Shown piece by piece: positions 1 through 5,099 of a DNA stretch of 5,993 bases; position 1 is the first letter of the stretch; each line of letters starts with the position of its first letter. The notes beneath the pieces are model-generated. The model did no database searches. It was not told the DNA's origin and worked only from the letters and a program-made list of their open reading frames with translations. The stretch is from assembly GCA_900772685.1 (NCBI GenBank), contig CAAGRP010000028.1, forward strand, positions 1 through 5,993, read 5' to 3'. The translations under genes and the position numbers were made by a program. The stretch comes from Lachnospiraceae bacterium (GTDB lineage: Bacteria > Bacillota > Clostridia > Lachnospirales > Lachnospiraceae).

Positions 1-934
1 ACAAAGGATCTGACGGCTGAAAATAAGGAAATGTTATCTTATAGAAGAATACCGTACCGCTTCCGTCTTCTCTTGTACCGTTCATAGCCACGATAAAGCC
101 TGTATCATCAAGTCTTGCAATCTGTTCGGGTTCACGCTTTACGAAGCCCTGCAGTCCGAAATCGACAGTAACGCAATCCACGACATCCCTGCCGCTTACG
201 GAATAAGCCATAAGATAATTGCTCTCCGTAAGATACATTGTAAGCGGTGATTGTAAAATGTATCCATCCGCTATGCAAAAAGCCTGAAAATTGTACCCGG
301 GAGACGGATCCTCCGGTCCCAGTTCTTCGATTATCTGAAAATCGGAATTCAGCTTATATATGGAATATGATCCTTCATCGTTTGTCTGTATGTAATAGAC
401 ATCATTTACTCTGTCATATGATACCGACAGGATATTGTAGGAATCACTTATCTTTATCCTTCCGGTGATCTGAAGTGTTGACGGATCTATAGTTATAAGG
501 CAGCCCCTGTTCTGAGGATCGAGACTTGTATAAGGCGCCTCGATAAGCTGCTTAGTATTAGGATTATATGTGAGTCCGTTTCCGTGCTCAAGATGCTGTG
601 TATCATCCGATCTTGCCAGCGAATACTGCTCCACCGGATTGCCGTTTTCATCAGTTGTATTTTTATAATAAGCGGAAATAACGTCTCCTCTTGACGGATC
701 ATCCGCAACATTTTCGATCGTATATATATAATTCTCATCAACGCATACCGACTGTATTATAGCGTTCGGTGAGTGGAAATCCTGCTGAAAAAGAAGCTCT
801 GCGGAAAAATCAGAGAGCATTGTCCCATCTGCATGGCACGGAATTGCCTTTGATACAAAAAATGCTGCCGATATGACAAACGGCAATATGAGCTTCAGTA
901 TTTTTTTGTAATGAACAAAGAATATCTTGTTCAT
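1..934 (-). CDS. Secreted protein of unknown function, possibly propeller-like (C-terminus outside window)
   Basis: The minus-strand frame is open from the ATG at 934-932 to the window edge: 311 codons and no stop, so the C-terminus is missing. Upstream, 950-942 reads AAAGGGAAG on the minus strand, a fair ribosome site about 7 bases from the ATG. The N-terminus is a textbook signal peptide: Lys residues at 3, 10, 11 and 14, a hydrophobic stretch at about 12-27, and a likely signal peptidase I site after Cys-His-Ala (residue 35). No lipobox is evident. The mature part has recurring strand-turn segments, such as GLTYNPNTKQLIEAP (120-134), ITIDPSTLQITGRI (147-160) and YDRVNDVYYIQTNDEG (173-188), which resemble blades of a beta-propeller; that fold is an inference. 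No catalytic motif, membrane anchor or cell-wall sorting signal is visible in the part seen. I do not recognise the family. It lies in the same direction as PFOR but behind that gene's terminator, so it is probably a separate transcription unit. Confidence 0.85.
   Translation of the reverse strand, partial: MNKIFFVHYKKILKLILPFVISAAFFVSKAIPCHADGTMLSDFSAELLFQQDFHSPNAIIQSVCVDENYIYTIENVADDPSRGDVISAYYKNTTDENGNPVEQYSLARSDDTQHLEHGNGLTYNPNTKQLIEAPYTSLDPQNRGCLITIDPSTLQITGRIKISDSYNILSVSYDRVNDVYYIQTNDEGSYSIYKLNSDFQIIEELGPEDPSPGYNFQAFCIADGYILQSPLTMYLTESNYLMAYSVSGRDVVDCVTVDFGLQGFVKREPEQIARLDDTGFIVAMNGTREDGSGTVFFYKITFPYFQPSDPL
911..934 (-). repeat. Inverted repeat covering the start codon of the secreted-protein gene
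   Basis: ATGAACAA and TTGTTCAT form perfect 8-base arms separated by 8 bases. In the mRNA a ninth G-U pair shortens the loop to 6. The left arm contains the start codon and the repeat encodes the first eight residues (MNKIFFVH). A folded mRNA would bury the AUG in a stem. The symmetry may also be chance in AT-rich sequence. Confidence 0.5.
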
Positions 935-983
935 ATATGATCTTCCCTTTCAAAGTACTTTCTTCAATTTAATACAGATAAAA

Positions 984-1012
984 CTTATAAGTATATAAAT
1001 GTCTTTAAATAA
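984..1012 (-). promoter_or_regulatory. Weak candidate promoter for the secreted-protein gene
   Basis: On the minus strand, TATAAG (989-984, 5 of 6 to the -10 consensus) lies 17 bases downstream of TTATTT (1012-1007), a poor -35. An overlapping TATACT (995-990) is an alternative -10. The gene needs a promoter between the PFOR terminator and its start, and this AT-rich gap is the only place for one nearby, but the -35 match is weak. Confidence 0.25.
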
Positions 1013-1028
1013 GAAGTCTGTATGTTTT

Positions 1029-1057
1029 AAAAAAGCGGGCGGAAAAACCGCCCGCTT
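1029..1057 (-). terminator. Rho-independent terminator of the PFOR gene
   Basis: A perfect 10-bp GC-rich stem (AAGCGGGCGG at 1033-1042 with CCGCCCGCTT at 1048-1057) encloses a 5-base loop. On the minus strand it runs into a T tract of six (1034-1029). It starts 15 bases beyond the PFOR stop codon (1075-1073). The plus-strand side lacks a comparable T run, so it should act mainly on PFOR transcripts and separate them from the secreted-protein gene. Confidence 0.93.
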
Positions 1058-1072
1058 AAAGCTTTTAATATC

Positions 1073-4000
1073 TTATTTTTCGTCAGCACCGTAAAGTGTG
1101 ATGAGTTTGTTGAGATATTCGTATCTTTCTTTTGCTTCTGCCTCTGACTTGGCAAAGAGTCTTGCTGCCTTCTCAGGATTAGCACGTTTAAGTGAATTAT
1201 AACGAACCTCTCCGTCAAGGAATTCTGTATAAGCCTCTGTAGGAGCCTTAGAATCAAGTGAGAACGCTGCCTTTCCTTCTGCCTTAAGAGCCGGATTGTA
1301 TCTGAAGCAATGCCAGTATCCTGACTTAACTGCAAGCTCTTCCTCTGTCTGAGCTTTGCTCATTCCCTTCTTGATACCATGGTTGATACATGGAGCATAA
1401 GCAATAACAAGTGATGGTCCCGGATAAGCCTCAGCCTCAGCAAGTGCTTTAACAGTCTGGTTGTAGTCAGCACCCATAGCGATCTGTGCAACGTATACAT
1501 ATCCGTAGCTCATTGCTATAGAAGCAAGATCTTTCTTCTTAACTTCTTTTCCGCCTGCAGCAAACTGTGCAATAGCACCTGTAGGTGTAGCCTTAGAAGA
1601 CTGTCCGCCTGTATTAGAGTAAACCTCAGTATCGAATACCATTACATTGATATCTTTTCCGCTTGCAAGGATGTGGTCAACGCCGCCGAAGCCGATGTCA
1701 TATCCCCATCCGTCACCACCGAATACCCACTGGGATTTCTTTGAAAGGAAATCTTTGTTGTCAAGGATATACTGGCAGTTTTCGCACTTTGTATCCTGCT
1801 TTTCGATAGCAGCTACAAGCTTGTCAGATGCGATACCGTTTGCGATACCTACACCGAAGGAATCTACCCATTCCTGAGCAGCTTCTTTGATCTCTGCAGG
1901 AGCACCATCAGATGCAAGGATAACGTCTACTTTTTCTCTGATCGCATCACGAAGTGCGTTCTGAGCAAGAAGCATACCGTAACCAAACTCTGCAGCGTCC
2001 TCGAACAGTGAGTTGTTCCAAGCCGGTCCCTTGCCCTCAGCAGTTGTTGTATAAGGTGTTGAAGGTGAGGAGTTACCCCAGATTGAAGAACATCCTGTTG
2101 CGTTTGCAATATACATACGATCACCAAAGAGCTGTGTGATGAGCTTAGCATATGGTGTCTCACCACAGCCGCCGCATGCGCCTGAGAACTCAAGAAGAGG
2201 TTTCTTGAACTGGCTTCCCTTAACAGTTGTCTCTTTGTATTTCTCGATAACATCTTTCTTGTCCGGAAGTTCAACTGTGTAATCGAACTGAGCCTGCTGG
2301 AACATAGCCTCCTCAAGCGGCTTCATCTCGATTGCCTTGTTGCCTTTCTTTCCGGGACATACGTTTACACAAGATCCGCATCCTGTACAGTCAAGTGCAG
2401 ATACGCTCATTGTAAACTTATAATCGCCTACTGCCGGAACCATAGGTATTGTCTTAACACCCTCAGGTGCATTTGCAGCTTCTTCCGGTGAAAGTGCTAC
2501 CGGACGGATTACTGCGTGAGGACATACGAATGAGCAGCGGTTACACTGGATACAGTTCTCCGGATTCCATACAGGAACGCTTACTGCTATACCACGTTTC
2601 TCGTATGCAGAAGCTCCTGAAGGAGTAGAACCGTCCATATATGGCATAAATGCTGAAACAGGAAGTGAATTTCCTTCCTGAGCATTGATCTTGCTCTGGA
2701 TGTTGTTTACGAAATCAACGAGGGCTTTATTTCCCTTTGTTGTATGTGTAAGTACGAGTCCGTCGCCTTCTGCGTTCTTCCAGCTTTCCGGAACCTCAAC
2801 CTTAACAGCCTGATCTGCACCTGCATCGATAGCAGCCCAGTTCTTCTGAACAACATCATCACCCTTACGTCCGTAAGTAGCCTTAGCAGCTGCCTTCATA
2901 AGCTCGATAGCTCTTTCCTGAGGAATGATATTAGCAAGCTTGAAGAATGCTGACTGAAGGATAGTATTGATCCTTGTCGGTCCCATTCCTACTTCGATAC
3001 CGATCTTAACACCGTCTATAACATAGAACTGGATGTTGTGCTCAGCGATATATCTCTTAACCTGTCCCGGAAGATGTTTCTCAAGACCTTCCATATCCCA
3101 TGGGCAGTTAAGAAGGAATGTACCACCGTCTACAAGCTCCTGAACCATGTTGTACTTTGTAACATATGAAGGATTGTGACATGCTACAAAGTTTGCCTTA
3201 TGGATAAGGTATGTAGATTTGATCGGCTTATGTCCGAAACGAAGGTGTGACATTGTGATACCGCCGGATTTCTTTGAATCATAATCAAAGTAAGCCTGAG
3301 CGTACATGTCTGTATTGTCACCGATGATCTTGATAGAGTTCTTGTTAGCACCTACAGTACCGTCTGCTCCGAGTCCCCAGAACTTGCAGTTGATGGTTCC
3401 TTCAGGAGTTGTAACGATAGGTGTTCCCTCATCAAGTGAAAGATTTGTAACATCATCGATGATACCTATTGTAAATTCTTTCTTCTCTGTGTTGTTATAT
3501 ACAGCAACGATCTGAGCAGGTGTTGTATCGTTTGATCCGAGTCCGTAACGTCCTGTAAATACAGGAATCTGATCGAACTTAGAGAACTTAAGAGCTGTAA
3601 CAACGTCGAGGTAAAGCGGCTCTCCTATTGATCCCGGCTCTTTTGTACGATCAAGAACTGAAATCTGTTTAACAGTATCAGGAATAGCCTCGATAAGTTT
3701 TTCAGCTACGAAAGGACGATAGAGACGTACTTTTACGACACCGACCTTCTTGCCGGCCTCACGTAAGTAGTCGATAGTCTCTTCGATAGTGTCGCATACA
3801 GAACCCATTGCAATGATTACATGCTCTGCATCCGGTGCACCATAGTAGTTGAATAATTTATAGTCTGTACCGATCTTTGCATTAACCTTGTCCATGTATT
3901 TCTCAACGATAGCAGGAAGCTCAGCATAAGACTGGTTGATAGTCTCTCTTGTCTGGAAGAAGATATCCGGGTTCTGAGCTGATCCCATCTGGCATGCGTG

Positions 4001-4633
4001 ATTCGGATTCAGAGCGTTTTTACGGAATTCATTAATGGCATCTATAGGAGCTATCTCCTTGAGATCTTCATAATCCCATGTTTCGATCTTCTGGATCTCA
4101 TGAGATGTACGGAATCCGTCGAAGAAGTTGATAAACGGGATCTTTCCTTCGATAGCTGCACAGTGTGCAACAGGTGTAAGGTCCATAACCTCCTGAACAG
4201 AAGACTCGCAAAGCATTGCGCATCCTGTCTGGCGGCATGCGTAAACGTCAGAATGATCGCCGAAAATGTTAAGTGCGTGTGAAGCAACAGCACGTGCTGA
4301 AACGTGGAATACTCCCGGAAGATGCTCACCTGCAACCTTGTAAAGGTTAGGGATCATAAGAAGAAGACCCTGTGAAGCAGTATATGTAGTTGTAAGAGCA
4401 CCGGCAACAAGAGATCCGTGTACAGCACCGGCAGCACCTGCCTCAGACTGCATCTCTGTTATCTGCACCTCACGTCCGAACATATTCTTGCGTCCCTGAG
4501 TAGCCCACTCATCAGTCGCTTCGGCCATAGGTGAAGACGGTGTTATAGGATAAATAGCCGCCACATCGGTAAATGCATAAGAAGCATGAGCCGCTGCATG
4601 GTTACCATCCATGGTTTTCATTTTTCTAGCCAT
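1073..4633 (-). CDS. nifJ: Pyruvate:ferredoxin (flavodoxin) oxidoreductase, single-chain type
   Basis: This complete 1186-residue cytoplasmic enzyme has the usual length of the fused homodimeric PFOR family. It oxidatively decarboxylates pyruvate with CoA to acetyl-CoA and CO2 and reduces ferredoxin or flavodoxin. The N-terminal thiamine-diphosphate half carries YPITPSSP (28-35, with Thr31), Glu64 in MQSEAGAAGA, and Arg114 in VSARAVASHA; these match the numbering of substrate and cofactor residues known from Desulfovibrio africanus PFOR. A ferredoxin-like domain has two [4Fe-4S] motifs: Cys694/697/700/704 and Cys749/752/755/759, each ending in CP. The proximal cluster cysteines are probably Cys820, Cys823, Cys848 and Cys1082. 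The C-terminal cofactor-binding domain has GDGWGYDIG (973-981) and SNTGGQSS (1006-1013). No key residue is missing and there is no frameshift. The protein appears to end before the oxygen-protecting C-terminal extension described for the D. africanus enzyme. The start is fixed by AGGAGG at 4647-4642, 8 bases before ATG. The gene has its own promoter and terminator. The alternative symbol is por. Confidence 0.98.
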   Translation of the reverse strand: MARKMKTMDGNHAAAHASYAFTDVAAIYPITPSSPMAEATDEWATQGRKNMFGREVQITEMQSEAGAAGAVHGSLVAGALTTTYTASQGLLLMIPNLYKVAGEHLPGVFHVSARAVASHALNIFGDHSDVYACRQTGCAMLCESSVQEVMDLTPVAHCAAIEGKIPFINFFDGFRTSHEIQKIETWDYEDLKEIAPIDAINEFRKNALNPNHACQMGSAQNPDIFFQTRETINQSYAELPAIVEKYMDKVNAKIGTDYKLFNYYGAPDAEHVIIAMGSVCDTIEETIDYLREAGKKVGVVKVRLYRPFVAEKLIEAIPDTVKQISVLDRTKEPGSIGEPLYLDVVTALKFSKFDQIPVFTGRYGLGSNDTTPAQIVAVYNNTEKKEFTIGIIDDVTNLSLDEGTPIVTTPEGTINCKFWGLGADGTVGANKNSIKIIGDNTDMYAQAYFDYDSKKSGGITMSHLRFGHKPIKSTYLIHKANFVACHNPSYVTKYNMVQELVDGGTFLLNCPWDMEGLEKHLPGQVKRYIAEHNIQFYVIDGVKIGIEVGMGPTRINTILQSAFFKLANIIPQERAIELMKAAAKATYGRKGDDVVQKNWAAIDAGADQAVKVEVPESWKNAEGDGLVLTHTTKGNKALVDFVNNIQSKINAQEGNSLPVSAFMPYMDGSTPSGASAYEKRGIAVSVPVWNPENCIQCNRCSFVCPHAVIRPVALSPEEAANAPEGVKTIPMVPAVGDYKFTMSVSALDCTGCGSCVNVCPGKKGNKAIEMKPLEEAMFQQAQFDYTVELPDKKDVIEKYKETTVKGSQFKKPLLEFSGACGGCGETPYAKLITQLFGDRMYIANATGCSSIWGNSSPSTPYTTTAEGKGPAWNNSLFEDAAEFGYGMLLAQNALRDAIREKVDVILASDGAPAEIKEAAQEWVDSFGVGIANGIASDKLVAAIEKQDTKCENCQYILDNKDFLSKKSQWVFGGDGWGYDIGFGGVDHILASGKDINVMVFDTEVYSNTGGQSSKATPTGAIAQFAAGGKEVKKKDLASIAMSYGYVYVAQIAMGADYNQTVKALAEAEAYPGPSLVIAYAPCINHGIKKGMSKAQTEEELAVKSGYWHCFRYNPALKAEGKAAFSLDSKAPTEAYTEFLDGEVRYNSLKRANPEKAARLFAKSEAEAKERYEYLNKLITLYGADEK

Positions 4634-4684
4634 TAACTTTTCCTCCTTGATATACTTTCATGTATAACTCTTTATTTCTTTTCA

Positions 4685-4706
4685 CAGCTATAATATTATA
4701 TAGCTG
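4685..4706. promoter_or_regulatory. Palindrome centred on the PFOR -10 box, possible operator
   Basis: Perfect 8-base arms, CAGCTATA (4685-4692) and TATAGCTG (4699-4706), flank a 6-base AT-only centre. The symmetry axis (about 4695.5) falls at the downstream edge of the -10 box and the right half reaches the predicted start site. A dimeric repressor bound here would block RNA polymerase. It does not match the Rex or CcpA consensus as I know them. Part of the symmetry comes from the AT-rich -10 itself; the CAGC/GCTG ends are what make it notable. Confidence 0.4.
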
Positions 4707-4723
4707 AAAGCTTTTTTTGTCCA
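4695..4723 (-). promoter_or_regulatory. Sigma-A-type promoter of the PFOR gene
   Basis: On the minus strand, TGGACA (4723-4718, 5 of 6 to TTGACA) is followed after exactly 17 bases by TATAAT (4700-4695, a perfect -10). Transcription would start near 4688, giving a leader of about 55 bases that ends in the AGGAGG site. The spacer begins with an A run. This is the best promoter match in the window and fits a highly expressed housekeeping gene. The start site itself is inferred. Confidence 0.8.
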
Positions 4724-4778
4724 CATGTTCCCAATTATAAGACATTAACCCGATATATAAACTTTATATGTCTTGCAT

Positions 4779-4837
4779 GCATATTTTTATTATATGATAT
4801 ATGATACAGGGTCGAAAAGTCAAGACCGACACAAGCC
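4779..4837 (+). repeat. Direct repeat copy A
   Basis: This is the left copy of the 59-bp direct repeat. It differs from copy B at three of the four bases 4787-4790, at three alternating T/C positions in 4798-4802, and at A4831 against G5048. The alternating T/C differences are all transitions. Copy A is followed by a complete long stem-loop, which copy B lacks. Confidence 0.85.
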
Positions 4838-4876
4838 TGCTTGCAGGAGGCATAAGCCGATGCAAGCCGGTTTGTG
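4830..4876. repeat. Long stem-loop inside the repeat unit
   Basis: The arm at 4830-4845 (CACAAGCCTGCTTGCA) pairs with 4861-4876 (TGCAAGCCGGTTTGTG) over 16 positions: 14 Watson-Crick pairs, one G-U if read as plus-strand RNA, and one mismatch. The 15-base interior holds a further GGC-ATAA-GCC hairpin (4849-4858). No T tract follows, so it is not a typical terminator. It indicates either a folded RNA or a cruciform-capable DNA element. Confidence 0.7.
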
Positions 4877-4920
4877 AGAGGGCTATGACCTTGAGACCCG
4901 CCAAAATATGAGTAAGCAGC

Positions 4921-4939
4921 CGTTTTTCACCGAAAAACG
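4921..4939. repeat. 8-bp hairpin inside the repeat unit
   Basis: CGTTTTTC (4921-4928) and GAAAAACG (4932-4939) are perfect inverted arms around the 3-base loop ACC. No T tract follows on either strand beyond the arms themselves. Confidence 0.6.
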
Positions 4940-4960
4940 TGCGGATTACGAATATTTTGA

Positions 4961-4992
4961 GGATTGCGGGAGCACAAAGTGCGCAGCAATCC
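4961..4992. repeat. Two-tier hairpin inside the repeat unit
   Basis: The outer arms GGATTGC (4961-4967) and GCAATCC (4986-4992) enclose a second stem, GCAC (4972-4975) with GTGC (4979-4982) around AAA. Internal loops of 4 and 3 bases separate the two stems. It lies immediately before copy B of the direct repeat. Confidence 0.6.
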
Positions 4993-4995
4993 GTA

Positions 4996-5054
4996 GCATA
5001 TTTATCCTATATGACACACGATACAGGGTCGAAAAGTCAAGACCGACGCAAGCC
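4996..5054 (+). repeat. Direct repeat copy B, truncated on its right
   Basis: This is the right copy of the 59-bp direct repeat. It ends at GCAAGCC, part-way into what would be the left arm of the stem-loop that follows copy A. The recJ leader begins directly afterwards, and its ribosome site is 32 bases past the end of the repeat. Confidence 0.85.
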
Positions 5055-5056
5055 CT

Positions 5057-5099
5057 GAGTTTTAATTTAAATTTAAAAAATATTTCAGGAGTTTTAATT
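5057..5099 (+). repeat. 11-base direct repeat in the recJ leader
   Basis: GAGTTTTAATT occurs at 5057-5067, just past the end of repeat copy B, and again at 5089-5099, where it supplies the last bases of the ribosome site and the spacer before the recJ start. The intervening 21 bases are almost all A and T and include part of a TTTAAATTTAAA palindrome (5066-5077). It could be a small local duplication or chance in AT-rich DNA. Confidence 0.5.
5086..5091 (+). promoter_or_regulatory. Ribosome binding site that fixes the recJ start
   Basis: CAGGAG is followed by 8 bases and then ATG at 5100. The same frame is open upstream to 4878, with an ATG at 4908, but that ATG has no Shine-Dalgarno sequence and lies inside the repeat element. 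The start at 5100 is therefore preferred. Confidence 0.8.

Larger units (their letters stand above)
4779..5054. repeat. Structured intergenic repeat element: one 217-bp unit plus a truncated second copy
   Basis: The element fills the right part of the gap between the divergent PFOR and recJ genes. A 59-bp stretch at 4779-4837 recurs in direct orientation at 4996-5054, exactly 217 bp later, with 52 of 59 bases identical. The last 35 bases (starting GATACAGGGTCGAAAAGTCA at 4803 and 5020) differ at one position. The first copy continues into stem-loops at 4830-4876, 4921-4939 and 4961-4992. The second copy stops part-way through the left arm of the first of these. This looks like a head-to-tail array cut off after about 1.3 units, or a repeat-flanked insertion. 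No transposase is present and no function can be assigned. Whether the unit also occurs elsewhere in the genome cannot be seen here. Confidence 0.8.

Noticed and set aside
247..741. Short ORFs at 247-468 (plus) and 493-741 (minus)
   Set aside because: They overlap the continuous minus-strand frame that has a signal peptide and ribosome site, so they are shadows of the secreted-protein gene.
4051..4335. 94-codon minus-strand ORF within PFOR, and the 94-codon plus-strand ORF at 3998-4282
   Set aside because: Both overlap intact conserved PFOR sequence in other frames and show no domain or ribosome site of their own.
4680..4725. Rex-type redox operator at the PFOR promoter
   Set aside because: Isolated half-site-like pieces (TGTGAAA, TTTCA) exist, but their spacing is far too wide for the short-spaced Rex palindrome.
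4771..4805. Plus-strand promoter for recJ (TTGCAT with TATGAT-like boxes)
   Set aside because: The spacings available are 14 or 21 bases, outside the usual 16-18, and the region is so AT-rich that -10-like hexamers are uninformative.
4801..4911. 36-codon plus-strand ORF inside the repeat unit
   Set aside because: There is no ribosome site before ATG 4801, and all three frames are partly open across the core repeat. Not enough to call a gene; recorded only as part of the frame observation.
4961..4992. Possible terminator in the repeat element
   Set aside because: The hairpin is not followed by a T tract on either strand, and no gene ends nearby; both flanking genes begin here.
4779..5054. 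Possible CRISPR array
   Set aside because: There are only two copies, 217 bp apart, with structured sequence between them. No short regular spacers and no cas genes are present.
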